Assembly (NCBI GenBank): GCA_947044365.1
Contig: OX345645.1
Span: 5,341,741 to 5,405,740 of the forward strand
DNA length: 64,000 nt
Reading direction: 5' to 3'
Source of the DNA: Petrosia ficiformis
Lineage: Eukaryota; Porifera; Demospongiae; Haplosclerida; Petrosiidae
Position numbers and translations under genes: made by a program. A model generated the notes under the pieces. That model ran no database searches, was not told the DNA's origin, and saw only the letters and a program-made list of their open reading frames with translations. Position 1 is the stretch's first letter. Each line of letters starts with the position of its first letter. This document shows, piece after piece, positions 47,061 through 60,100 of the stretch.

Positions 47061-47712
47061 TTATATTCTGCCATAAATGTAACAGCATAACCTATACAGA
47101 ATCATGTCATACCTTCCTTTCTTTGACTTAAGACGAAAGTACAGCATTACTATTATAATTAGTACAATACATATCAACATGATAAATGCCACAGCTAATG
47201 CACTTCCTGCTATCACTCCCACTGAAGAAGTGGATTGTGTTGTCACTATTGTTGGTGCTGATGTGGACATAGTTCCTGGTGGTTCACAGATTCCATTATT
47301 AATACTGTTCAAAGGAACAGGGCAGGTTGGATCAAATGTCACTAGAACAAGTCCACTTGTTACACTAACTCCATTTAATACACAATTTTCAATCCATGAT
47401 ACTATCTGAGTAGAGGAAATAGAACCAAAATTAAATACTTCACCTCTATAAACAGCTTGTATAGGATTTTGTATATCACAAAATAGTGTTTCATTAGTAA
47501 TAAAGCTGTCCAGAAATCCACAATTACAATAATCTTGTATAGTATCAACCACTGCTGAACGAATGAATGACTTAATAGAATTCTCTGTTGATATCTGTAG
47601 AAACATTATAATTTAATAATAATTATGAAGAATAATACTTTTTACTTACTGTCCATTCTTCACATGATGTGAAAGGTTCGGCTCTTAATTGAAACAAAGA
47701 ACTCATTGATTC
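47061..47712 (-). CDS. Ig/FN3 receptor gene: membrane-proximal, transmembrane and tail exons
   Basis: A short exon at 47,652-47,712 (ESMSSLFQLRAEPFTSCEEW) leads into 47,061-47,606. That exon starts ISTENSIKSFIRSAV, contains a Cys-bearing region (DYCNCGFLDSF, TLFCDI, WIENCVLNG, DPTCPV) and a Ser/Thr stalk. The membrane span is VIAGSALAVAFIMLICIVLI with IIVMLYF, followed by RLKSKKGR. The frame then gives a short tail (about 25 residues) and a stop. A possible donor AG|GTATGA after KKGR would allow a longer tail, but no phase-matching exon was found downstream. Type I single-pass receptor. The membrane-proximal module is not a family I recognise. Confidence 0.8.
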
Positions 47713-47757
47713 TATAAATAGAAAAATTTTATTGAAAGTCATGTAACCGCAGCTTGC

Positions 47758-49481
47758 CTTCAACAACTACTTCACTAGTAAATGCTCCTTGGCCAGCATT
47801 ACTGCTTGCTGATATAAGCACACTATAAGATTTACCTGGATCTAGTCCACCTATAACTACATTACTATCAGTAGCTGTTAAAGATACGCTTAATGTTTTT
47901 CTCTTCCTGTTGTCAATTTGTCGATAAAGTATGAAATATGATTGAATGAATCCCCTCACTTTAGTGATTGGTATAAGAGACCAACTGCTATTCATATGAG
48001 TACCATTCAGTCTTAAGACACTGGTGTTAGTTGGAGCAGGAGGAACTGAAATGTTTTGTAATTGCAAAATTTATATTAATCATTGAAACTGTGAACAGAA
48101 TTATATTTACCGTTTTCTCTTGTGAAAAACACTTTTGTGTTAGATTGTCCTTCTTGTCCAATATCATTGACTGCTTTTACAGTTACTTCATAAGGAATAT
48201 CTCCAGCTTTAAAAATAATTGTAGTTTATTACAAGAGAAACGTAATGAAGAGCATAGGACTCACTCAACCATTAACTATCACTTGTAAGTCACTGGATAC
48301 ACTGATGTCTAATTCTCTTCCTTCATATAAACTAACAGACACAATATAATGTGTAATATTACCATTAGTTTCTTCTTGTGCTACAGGTGACCATGTGATT
48401 TGTATAGTACATATATTCATTACATTTACATTAATTGTTGATACTGCTCCAGGTACTGTAATAAGAATTGTAAGTATCATTAATATCATTTCTTCCACTC
48501 ACTATCAGGCTCAGTTCTTCCAGACACATAATTATGCAGGAGGTCCATATCCAGCCACTGTACCAGCAGATAAAGATCCACTATATCTTTGATAAGGTTT
48601 AAAATCTCCAACAGTGTAGTTATCATGTGTACTATTAATAACATGTGTCATAGCAGTACCAGTATTGATATTATTAAGAGTTAGATTGTATTGTATGATG
48701 ATGCCATTTGGAATTGAAGGAGATAACCAGGTAAATGTAATATTAACTGTTGATGGAGTTGAGGAGAAGATTTCTGGAGCATTTTCAGGTTCTATTATAA
48801 TTATATGAACGGATAATGACAATTGAATATTAAATACATGTACTAAAAGTTGTTACATGCAGTGTCTATAATAGTACTATTCTACTTTTCTTCTTATCAT
48901 GTATTCTATGCATAAACCTTTCTACAAAATTACTTTAAAATAATTCTGTTATCTACGTACTGACTACATTGGTACATCTGTTAGATTTTAATGGTTTCAA
49001 AGGTAAAGAATTCTCTTCAATTACTAACTGCACCACCCCATCAGATATCAGACTTGGACAAATAAGGTGGCTTAATGTACTACCTCTAAATAAAAGTTTA
49101 ATGTAGGTAAGTAGGAAGAAACGTAAACAAGGGCAATGCCTTTACATTATAAATATCATATCACTTTTGTACTTACTGTCTTGTGCTATTGTAAATACAC
49201 ACATAGTAGGAGGTCCTTGCTCAAATTGATTAATGGCAGCCAATAAACATCTATATGATGTGAATGGTAACAATACTGGAATGGTATAATTTGTATCTGG
49301 AATGTCTTGTGTGTCATTCACATCTGGTATTTGGGACTCAGAACCATCAATCCGACATTGCAGATAGTAACCTGGTATTTCTTCATTTTTAAAAGCTCCT
49401 TCTGGTTCAGTCCAGACCAAGGTAACAGTACGTGGTAGGAAAGTTGTATTTGTACAGTTTATAGGTGAACCAAGAGGCACT
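47758..49481 (-). CDS. Ig/FN3 receptor gene: fibronectin type III block
   Basis: Four FN3 domains in five exons. 49,181-49,481: CTNTTFLPRTVTLVWTEPEG to YRCLLAAINQFEQGPPT. About 48,503-48,793: STPSTVNITFTWLSPSIPNG to YSGSLSAGTVAGYGPP. About 48,250-48,457 plus 48,112-48,209, one domain split by an intron: TIQITWSPVAQEETNGNITH, then IPYEVTVKAVNDIGQEG. 47,758-48,045: MNSSWSLIPITKVRGFIQSY to YSVLISASSNAGQG. Another exon at about 48,958-49,084 codes extracellular sequence without clear domain (SHLICPSLISDGVVQLVIEE). The exon at 47,758 ends with a GC donor (GAAG|GCAAGC) in phase 1. A one-base excess near 48,534 shifts the end of the second FN3 exon. Confidence 0.82.
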
Positions 49482-49529
49482 ATATGAAGAGAATAAAAAG
49501 ATATGATTGGATTTAAAGTAAATGTAGTA

Positions 49530-49560
49530 TTTATATATCGTATATATATTATATATATAT

Positions 49561-49594
<34 letters not shown>

Positions 49595-49630
49595 ATTATA
49601 TATATATATATATGTATATATATAAATTAA
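49530..49630. repeat. (AT)n repeat in a receptor intron
   Basis: Almost pure alternating A and T, roughly 90 bp, inside the intron between the FN3 and Ig blocks. 49,630-50,340 holds no supported exon. Confidence 0.95.
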
Positions 49631-50341
49631 AAGGATTGGAAATGGGCGTTTGCCGGTGAAATATGCTACTTGGGCAAGTTGGGGCAATATTACATGTATT
49701 AACACATAATTAGAAAATTATTTTGAAATGTTATTGAAAATGGCTAGTGTAAGTTTACGTCGTGGTTTATCTCATGACCCAATCATTCTGCTATTATGTA
49801 TATAAATCGTCTAAATCACCATTTACGCTATTGCTGTGAAAATTACAAGTACAGCCGATCTAGGTACCATTCGAGCAGATTTTGAAATTTAGAAAGGTTA
49901 TTATTTGTACTAGAAGTTCCATATTTAGTTCATTTCATTACCCATGTATAGTACTATAACATGCTTGACTTTAAGTATTTCATTTATTAGTTTTCAAATA
50001 ACAGTTGCAGCAAAAAAATTGTTAAAAATTGCAGGGTAAAACAGGAGTGTATGAACGTTATAGTACAATATTTCAGTGAATATTCGATATTATTGGATGA
50101 GAGCAGCTGTGCACACTTTCAAAATCTGCCACTGAATTCTATGCCTACCGTATGTAGAAATAGTCTTTTTAGTGTAAGCTTCTTCTTTTTGACTGTGTTT
50201 ACAAAGACTTGTTGAGAGGTCTGCAGCGCACCAAATAACAAAATTAATACGTATGCTGCCTCTCTCCACATAATTCCCAAAGGAAAGGTGTACATTTTAA
50301 ATTTATGCAATATAAATGACTCTGTACTGTGACACTCACTT

Positions 50342-53322
50342 TTCACATTTACTGTTATAGAGTCCTCAACAACATCACTTGGAATGATAAATGATGAATT
50401 AATATCATCATCAACAATACCTTCACATTTATATATTTGAGAATCAGATAAGTTGATATTGCTGAAATGAAAGTCAGCATGGTAAGTAACATTCGCTCCC
50501 TCTGTAATTCCTGGAATCATTCTTGTTTCTTGTAAGACGTCCTTTTTATACAATTTAATATTGGCCATTGTATTTACATCAATATTCTCTCTTCTTTGTA
50601 TTATTTTACAATTCAAGTTCAAGAGAGTTCCAGCATTATAGAGAGTACCAGTGGTATCGAGAATGATATCAGGTGTGCGAACTAAGCAATGAGAAGTAAA
50701 TAATTGTTAACATAATACATACATAATCATGGTTTCCTCATCAGTTCTTTATCATTTTACCAAATATTGCAATAGCTAACTATCAAAGGAAGGAAACCTG
50801 ATTATTTGCTCATTTACAGTGTAACAGATAAAAATTATATTAAATATAAAATTATTAATTTACTTAATTTTAATTATTATATTTTCATAATGTACTGTTT
50901 CATTGCTCTGTAGAACAAATGATGAATTCACAGCATCATCAATGATACCTGTACATGTATATTCTCCTGCTGCTGATAGTTTAAGAGCTGAAAAGTTAAA
51001 AAAGGCAGTGTAAATAAATTTTGTTTCATTTATGATTTCAGGAGCACTCATATCACTAATCAGAACAGCATCATGAAAATTATTCTTGATTTTGAAAACT
51101 GCTACAGTGTTGATATCAACGTTCCCAGACAGTAGTATCAATTGACAACTTAGAACAAGCGAGCTTCCAGCAATATGATGTACATCATTTGTGTAGAGAT
51201 TAATTTCAGGTGTAGGTACTGATAATCATTGTGGAATATGCAGAAATGAATATACCTAATCACTAATGTAATGAACAGCATAATATATAGTACATAATAT
51301 CTAAACATATCTACATACAGTTTATACTAATTATAAATTATTAGTGTACCTATTACAAAATTTAATATCAGTTAATCAAGTGATAATAATAATTACATCA
51401 TTTGCCGATCCCTGAATCAAAGAAGCTATCAAACCTATTCCAAATGCCACTTAATTTTATAGAACCTCGCATATCATGATTGTTAACATTGCATGTATAC
51501 TGTATCCTGTGACGTATAGACCTCAGGTATTGTTTAAATCAAATATTAACCAGCCTAGCATGTGCTATGGGCTTATAACACCCATGAGAATAAAGTTCTT
51601 TGGGGTCACCATTGATTGCTTTTCCCACAGGTGCTATGAGCATTGCCTTTAAACAGAATATAAAATAAGTCATTAATTTTAATATTTATGATGAAATGGA
51701 AAGTTATTTATTTATCCACTTACATACTTTTAACAGCAACAATTCCAGAATCTATTGTCTCATTACTCTGTATTATATATGATGAATTGACATTATTATT
51801 GATGTATCCTGTACATATATATTCTCCTGCATCTGACAATTTCAGAATATTGAAATTAAAAAAGACTTTCGTATTGCTTATGACTTCAGGCATACTTCTA
51901 ACATTAAACAGAACAGTATCATCAAAATAACTCGAAAAACTGCTACTGTATCATTATCAATGTTCCCAGATAATAGCATCAGTTGACATCTTAGAACTAG
52001 TGAACTTCCAGTCACATATAGTATAACCCACTAGTGTTGAAATTAATTTTAGGACTAGGTACTAAAATTTTATGTGGAATAGAAAAAATTGTATATTATA
52101 TCAAAGTTAAAAACAAAAAGTAAATGTGCACTTGTGAACATTAAAATTATTCATTTACTTACTTTCAATAAATACACTTCCAGAACCTGCTGTTTCATTA
52201 CTCTGTATGATAAATGATGAATTCATAGCATCATCAATGATACCTGTACATGTATATTCCCCTGCATCTGATACTTTAAGATCTGAATAATTGAAAATGG
52301 CAGTGTAAATGAATTTTGTTTCATCCATGACTTTAGATACATCTGTATAATTAATCAAAGCATCATCAAATTTTCTCTTCAGTATGAAAGCTGCTACTGT
52401 GTCATTATCAATATTCTCAGACAAAAGCATCATTTGACAACTTAGAACTAGTGAACTTCCAGCAATATAGTAGACATCAGTAGTGTTGAGATTAATTTCA
52501 GGTGTAGGTACTAAAAATTGGTGTGTAAAAAACAACAATTAAATACTCATTATTATCATAATGCAACACTCACTTTTCACATTTACTGTTACATGGTCCA
52601 CAACAACATCACTTGGAATGATAAAAAGAGAATTAATATCATCATTAACAATACCTTCACTTTTATATATTCCCGAATCAGATAATTTGATATTACTAAA
52701 ATGGAATTGAACAAATGAAACAAGATTCTCTCCCTTTGTAACTACTGGAATCATTCTTGTTTCATTTAAAATGTCCTTGTTATATAATTTAATAGTGGCT
52801 ACCATGTTTACGTCAATATTCTCTCTCATTAGTATTATTTTACAACTCAAGTTCAAGGGAGTTCCAACATTATAGAGAGCACTAGTATTGCAGAAAATGA
52901 TATCAGGAGTGGGAACTAAAAAATCAGTCAGAAGTAAACTATTATAATTATAAATACATAAATGTAACATTACCATTAATTTTAATAGTGATATTATCTG
53001 ATTGATTTGTACTGTTCTTGACAAATGAGAAATTACTATACAGATACACATCACATGTATACTCTCCAGCAGATGATAAATTCATATTATGAAGTAATAA
53101 TGATGATGTGTACATTTTCAAACCATTCTTAGAATATTCCAATATCTCAGAAAACTCATTCCCTCCTCTAATATAGCTCCATTTGAATACAGCACTTGTA
53201 AATACATCTACATAAAGAGACTGTGAAGAAGCTATATTTGCAGCACACATGAAGTCTACACTAGTAGAAGTATTGTAAGCTTGAAGATTTTGAGAATCAA
53301 TAATAACAATGGGGGGAGGTAC
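50342..53322 (-). CDS. Ig/FN3 receptor gene: membrane-side Ig block
   Basis: Five Ig-like exons and one broken one. In transcript order: 53,322-52,975 (VDFMCAANIASSQSLY, SAGEYTCDVYLYSN); 52,916-52,571 (LNLSCKIILMRENIDVN; here the second Cys region reads GIYKSEG, with Cys replaced by Ser); 52,512-52,165 (LVLSCQMMLLSENIDND, DAGEYTCTGIIDDAMNSSF); the broken exon at about 52,050-51,728; 51,217-50,868 (SGNVDINTVAVFK, AAGEYTCTGIIDDAVNSSF); 50,684-50,342 (LNLNCKIIQRRENIDVN, IYKCEGIVDDD). Exons 2 and 6 and exons 3, 4 and 5 are clear duplicates of each other. N-glycosylation sequons are frequent. Ligand unknown; predicted extracellular recognition or adhesion. Confidence 0.8.
51728..52050 (-). pseudogene. 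Broken duplicate Ig exon inside the receptor gene
   Basis: Matches the exons at 52,165-52,512 and 50,868-51,217 but has stops and shifts. At the equivalent of YYIAGSSLVLSC the frame is interrupted (TAC TAT ATG TGA), and later CTTAAGA-like codons continue in another frame. It is probably skipped in the mature mRNA. Confidence 0.75.
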
Positions 53323-53962
53323 TGCAAAACAATGAGTAAAAGATGATAAACAATAATATTATCATGTAGTTACATTCAGGCCACAGTGCCTTGTAAATGT
53401 TACAACTTTGCAGAACTACCAACAGCGTGTTAAAAACTAATACTTGGAATCATTAATTTTTATTCCATCAATGTGAATAATTTATGTTTTGAGAGATATT
53501 GTATCAATTGGAAAAACTTTCTAAGGCGTTTAGAAATAATTTTACTGTTAAATCTCAACTAATACATTTTGTGTCATTGTTCACTTTTATTAAGTGTGTG
53601 TACAATCTAGTGCACACCAAAATATGAAATTACTGTGATTTCAACTGTGAAGATGTTATCATTATAATAATAATAATAACAAAATTATATCAGTCTAGGT
53701 ATGCATCCCTACTTAAAGAATGCAACAGGTCCATTCAAAGTTGAGACAAAAATGCTCCAAGAAGAATGCACTAGTTACTGTATCTATTATTAAATGATCT
53801 CTCTTGATATTGACCTGTATATTACAGTTTGTATTAGCAGTATATTAAGGGAAATTAAGGGTGGACATTGCTTCCATGGACTCTACATACATTGAATGAT
53901 AGAAGATTAATTATATCTTGCCATCTTAAAACAGTTACTATTATAATTATATAATACTCACA

Positions 53963-56488
53963 GTTTACATATAAGAGAATGTTATCAGATACATTTCTCA
54001 AAGTCCTATCATCAATCCATGCCAAACATTCATAATACCCAGCAAGAGAAGTTTTTACTTTCTGCAGTCGAAGTTGTAGATTATCACCACGATTTTCTGT
54101 ATCAGTGGTAATGATTTCATTACTGTGATACCATTCTTTATGAAGAGATGATGAATCAGGACCAATATCGGTATTCAGAACAGCCATACAGTTTACAGTA
54201 GTGGATTGACCAACATGTAAATTGTCTGTTTCAGTGCCCGTAGCAGTAGTAATTATTACATGTGTCACATATGTATCTGTGACATTATTGATGATAATAC
54301 TAAAACATTTACACTAGTTCAACTAACCTTTGATGGTAATATTGATATCTTGTGTATTATTTTCACATGAACTTGGGTTTTTATGAATTCTAACATTACA
54401 TGTATAGTTGGTATTATTATGACTTACAGATACTGATGATAACATTAATGGATTATGAAGTGTGTGGTTATTAGGATCAATCCAGGTAACTGTTGCAGAA
54501 GATTCTTTAAATTCTTCTGGAGCACATACTATGTTAACACTATCTCCAAGCTTTAATCCAGTGTAGCTTGATGATGGAACCAACGGTTGTTGATCTATAC
54601 ATGCAGAAAAATGTGAGACAAAGACTAATTGATAAACTTGAGCAATTAACACAGATATCTTCTGATGATATCTTTTGATTTTCTTCACCAATACTTGCAA
54701 CACATGTGTATTTTCCTGAATGCCTAGCCTCAACTTGCGATATTTCAAGTATTCTACTGAACTGTTTTGTAAAATTGCTTGCTAATGACAAAACAGTGTA
54801 ACTCAATGTATTGTTACTAATACTGTTGTTATTATGATACCATTCCACTAATAATGATGATATGCCTGGACCAATTTCTGTATTCAAATTTATTTCACAT
54901 GCAATCATTCCAGGTGTTCCAATAATGAATATTGTTGGAAATATTGTTATCGTATCAACAAATGTATCCGAAGGAAAAGCAAATTGAACAATCACTATTC
55001 AATGAAAACATATCCATATATTCATTACTTTGAATTGTAATTGTGATACTCTTGTTTTGTTGAATACAACTATAAGGATTCTGATGAATACGAATGAAAC
55101 AGGTATATCCGGTATTATTATCACTGAGAGCTACTGGGAATAAATATAATGGATTGTGTTCATTCGTGTTATTTGAATCAATCCAGTACACTGAAATGTC
55201 AGATACATTTGAATCCATTGCTCTACAGTTGATAGTTGTAGTAGATCCAAGTGTCAGGTTAGTATAAGGATTAACAAGAAGATTATGATCTATAATAATT
55301 CAATGGTTTACATAATATCATATAATACATATGTACATCTGATAATTAAAATACTTACAGTTAACACACACATCTTCAGTAGAGTTCACTCTGTTGCCTC
55401 CTGTTATTACAGCACTACATGTGTATGTACCAGCATTACTAGACTGAACATTTGTTATTATTACTTCCGAAACGATAGTTAATTTTGAGATGTTGTATTG
55501 TGATGCTATATATATACCATTATGATACCATTTCACTGACAGTGAGGAACTGTCTGGTCCAATTTCAGCACTTAAAATTACCACACAAGTGATTGCTCCA
55601 GTATTTCCAGCAATTAATGTAGTTGTTGTTATAGTTACATTTTTAACAAATGTATCTAAATCAAATAAAGATGAAAAGTACTAACTATAACACTAAACAC
55701 AACACAAACTAAAGAATGCTTTGAAACATATAACACAGAGACTGTATGTATTGCAGCTTATACTGAGTTGACAAAAACAAATCAGCTCAGAAGGTATACA
55801 TCATTAAAACACAAGACATTGATTGATATTTCAGAATCGAACGTATGTAATTATTACTAGACAATAAATGCAAGCTTCATGTTTACCTATGACATTTAAA
55901 GCAATACTTTCTACTTCAGTTTGACAATCCATTGGGTTTGAAGGTATATTAGCTGTACATGGATAATTGGATTGATTATCAGAAACAGAAACCGGTGATA
56001 TAGTGAGTGGATCAGTAAGAATTTCATTAGTAGCTCCACTCCATGTGTAATTCACTCCTGTTACAATTCCACACTGTATTTCAGCTCTTGATCCAATCAT
56101 TAGGTCAGTATATGAGGATAGGTCAATGGAGAAGATACCTTTCAGATCAAAATAATTGGATATTTACAAAAGGTATTGAACTTACCAAAAACACAAAACG
56201 ATTGTGTTTCATTCACATAATCATCATTTGATACATTGCAAGTATAAGTCTCCAGCATCTTCCAGTTGAATATTGCTCAATGCTATGTTGCTCTCAATAT
56301 ATGTAGCATTAAGTTGTTGTAAATCCATACTACTATTTAATTGTTCATTATTGTGATACCACTTCACTGTTAGGACTGATGTGTCCGGACCAATGGCAGT
56401 GTTTAGTGAAATAAAGCAACTAATCATTCCATCACTACAATACTTTAACTGTTGGGATTGCACTTGCACTTTCACTACATTTGTTTCT
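53963..56488 (-). CDS. Ig/FN3 receptor gene: outer Ig block
   Basis: Seven Ig-like exons alternate between two types. Type 1 has INLNTEIGPG- or IGPDSSSL-like text, then WYHN, and a late YTC or YECL: about 56,190-56,488, 55,359-55,656, 54,652-54,990 and 53,963-54,273. Type 2 has VxWxDxNN, NPLxLxxVxxSxNNTxYTC, then IHxNPxSC: 55,887-56,141, 54,993-55,290 and 54,329-54,597. Introns are 30-250 bp. The pattern shows growth by duplication of a two-exon unit. In the outermost exon a single extra base near 56,250 shifts the frame just before TYTCNVSNDD. No signal peptide exon was found upstream; the MULE gene begins 640 bp away, so the 5' end may be lost or lie beyond it. Confidence 0.8.
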
Positions 56489-57127
56489 GAAATAGAAAAG
56501 AAATAATTTTATCTTGAGCAACTGCCAAATTGTAATTCAAAATATTTATAAAGTATGAGTTTTCAACGCAATTATTCAACTCCTTAAATTTAATATATGT
56601 CATGGTCTACATAATTATTTTACAAAATAGCTAGCCATCTAAGCTGCCACACTAAAAATCAATGTCAGTTATTTTACACACATTTGGATTCAATGCAATT
56701 TCAAAAATACACTGTGGAGATAAGGGTGTCTCCATTCACTGGACTGGACCACTGGACTGGACTACTGGACTGGATTACTGGACTTTAAATACGAGGGCGT
56801 TGTAATAAACACGCCTACTAATTTATAATTATATAATTAATTTATAAATTATTTTTAATTAATGTGTAAATTTATGTGTGGGGGTTCATAAGCAGAACTC
56901 TCAAAATGTACACGACCGACTTGTTTTGCCGGGAAGAAAAGTTGTTAATGATAAAAAAATATCATGCTTCGTTAAATGCAGGAAGACAGCAAGGCGAGTG
57001 TATGGCATTCACATGCGGGCAACGCCCGCATTTTTTTAAGTATTCGCGCTCAACGTATGTATAACTCACCTTGGCGACACTAGTTAATTATCGATTATTC
57101 TGGTTCTGCGCACACTTCTCGTTCGTG
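56489..57127. other. Gap between receptor and MULE gene, with CTGGACTGGA repeat and a strong hairpin
   Basis: Positions 56,735-56,786 repeat ctggactgga(c/t)(c/t)a. At 57,014-57,030 tgcgggc-aac-gcccgca forms a 7-bp GC-rich stem followed at once by seven T. The 57,000-57,127 stretch is GC-richer and precedes the ATG of the MULE gene, so it may be its promoter. Confidence 0.5.
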
Positions 57128-60100
57128 ATGGCAGAGGTTAGTGTTGTGCTTTGCTTACTAATATTTTATAATTGCAATACCTTTTCAGAGATCATTTGCT
57201 ATAGAGCTATCAGACTCAGAACATAATTCTGACATTGATTCTGATGTTTCGCCAGATTCGAGATAATAGAAATAGAAGAGTCCCCTCTTAAGTCCATGGA
57301 AGCACCCAAATATAAGTAAGTTTACAGTTTTGTAGTGACTTTGACATTAATATAATTATAAATCTGATTGTTATATCCACAGAGATGTAATAGAAATTGT
57401 AGACAGTCCTTTCAGTAGTAAGGATACACCTGATACACCTGGACATTACAGTGAGTTGTTTATGTTGATTTTATAAGTTTGTCAAATGCATCAAGAGAGC
57501 AAATGATCGATAATACATGTGGAAGTATGCAAGCATGTTACAGTGTACAAAGAGACATGACATGGACAGATTATATATACATAATTATATACAATATCAT
57601 ATATATAACATACACAGAAATGTATGACATGAATAAAGAGAATACATTAAGGTTATGCATGAGCAGGAAAGGTCACATGAATAGTTAAAGTCATGAATGC
57701 TTTGTTACAGTCCTACACAGTGCCTAAAATAACTTTATTTTTAGTACTAGTCATACATGCTAGGCGTACATGTCAGTCAGTCAGTGATAAGATAGTAGCC
57801 ACTCTAAAGATACCATAGCGAAAATATGCTTTTGTGTATTAACATCCTATTTTAGGTATAGACCACAATTCACACACAGCACCATGCATGCATGACATAT
57901 TTTTATTACTATTATAGGTGTTGATTGTAGTGCCAAGAAAAAATTGAAATTTGATGATGATGATGATTCTGCTCAGCCTATTTATGAACATCCTCCAGAT
58001 AAGTATTCTGCTGAAGAAATAATCAAGATTCTTCTAGATCCTCCTAAAGATAAGATCTGTTACGTAAAGCCAACATTAGTTACTAAAAGTGCAGCATACA
58101 TTGTAGACACTAGTAGTCTTCATAACCTTGAGGATATTAAAAAGGACAGCTATGGGATTTGGAAATACTCTGGCTCACATCCACAGACATTTAAAGTGTA
58201 CACTGAAGATGATGGCTACAAAGTGATAGAGAAGTGTAGCAAGGGTGCATCAGGAAGCAATGTTGTATACTTATGTCGCTTGCATTGTACTCACCCCTCA
58301 AACAGTGATTTCAAAAGACTCATTTGTTTTCTCTCAGGTAGGTCAAACAAATTCAAGTTTTCCGTACTGACTATCTTTCACATATTTGTTATTCTTCACT
58401 GTAGATGCTGCAAATCATCCACATCACTGTTGTCTAGTTGTATATCGCTTACCATCAGGCTTTGTACCCACTATTTCCAGTCATGGAAACTCAAAGGATA
58501 AAAAACCATTTTTTCCTACATGGCCAAGCACACGCAAGTTAATTGAGAACCAGTGCTTGAAGAATGGTCCTAAAGCTACAATAGAGCATGTTTCATCTAA
58601 AGTTGGAGGAATGCTAGAATCAGTTGCTCCAGGGCAACTTCCTAGAAGTGAAAAACAGGTGACAAATATCCGGAAAAGGGAGAAGATGAAAGGAAGATGT
58701 AATCATGGCAGTGGAAATGGTGCAGATGATCTATTTCTCATCATGCAAAAGGCCCATACAGAAGATCCATCATCACAGTTTATACGTGCAATCAGAACTC
58801 CTCCAGATCCAGCCATTGTGCTCTCAAGTGATTATCAAATAAATGATATGGTTCGTTTTTGTACTTCAACTGCAGACATTAGCATTCTAACAGTTGATCC
58901 AACATTTTCGCTTGGTGATTTTGACGTTACCCCAATGACATATCGACATCTGCTACTAGAGACAAAGCGAAGTAAAAAACATCCAATCTTCCTAGGTCCA
59001 ACATTAATCCACTATAGGAAAACCTTCGGTGCCTATTTATTTTTTGCGTCAACATTGGTTGGAATGTCCCCAGAGCTACAAGGAGTCAGAGCATTTGGTA
59101 CAGATGGAGAACAGGCTCTAGCACAAGCATTAGGACATGCTTTTCCCTTTTCAGAAAGATTATTGTGTTTCATTCATGCTAGACGGAACATAAAGGAGAG
59201 GTGTCGGGAGTTCTTTATTCCAACTGACTTAGAACAGAAGATAATGAATGATGTATTTGGTTCTAAAGTCAACGATACATACATTGAAGGGCTAGTTGAC
59301 GCTCAAGATGATGATGAGTTCCAGAGAAAACTTGAGGCTGTAATGGAGTCATGGCAAGGCAAACCAGTTTCAAGTACTACTAAACTGGACAGCTTCATCA
59401 ATTGGTTCAATGTGAACAAGTCCAGTGCAATTCGTAATTACATGTTGCGGCCCATTCGAGAGGAGTGTGGTTTAGGCTGTCGGCCTGAACCATTCACTAC
59501 AAATGCAAGTGAGAGTATCAATGCTGTTCTTAAGAACAAACTTGATTACCAAAGAAGTGAGCTCCCCAATTTTGTTGAGAAAATAAGGGAAGTAGTGAAC
59601 GAACAGCAAAGGGAACTTGAACGTGCTGTTATAGGTAGGGGCAAGTACCAGTTACAGCAGCAGTACAAGTTTCTTGAAGTGCCTGAAAATAAATGGTTCC
59701 GAATGAGTCAGCAACAAAGGAAGGATCATCTTTCAAAATTGCAGTCTGTCACCATTATAGATATAAATGGAATGGGAGAACTAGAATCTGCGACTAGTGC
59801 AGCAACCCCTTATGAAACAATTCCTTCAAAGTGCTCAATGTCAGACCTATCTGTTTATGTTGAGGTTGCAGCAGCACAAGTAAATATTCCTTCACCAATT
59901 GTTCAAGTAATATGGGCTAAAGCTAGGACACTTCTTTCTACAGATGGAGCAATTGCTTCAGCTCCTGGACAGTCTCCAGAAGCAAGGATGGTTCTCAGTT
60001 ATAGTAGAAAGGTACCCCACATGGTAACACCAAGGAAGGGCAGTGAATTTAGCTTTGACTCAAGTTGTCTTTCTGGAAGTCATTGGGACTCTGCTCTCAC

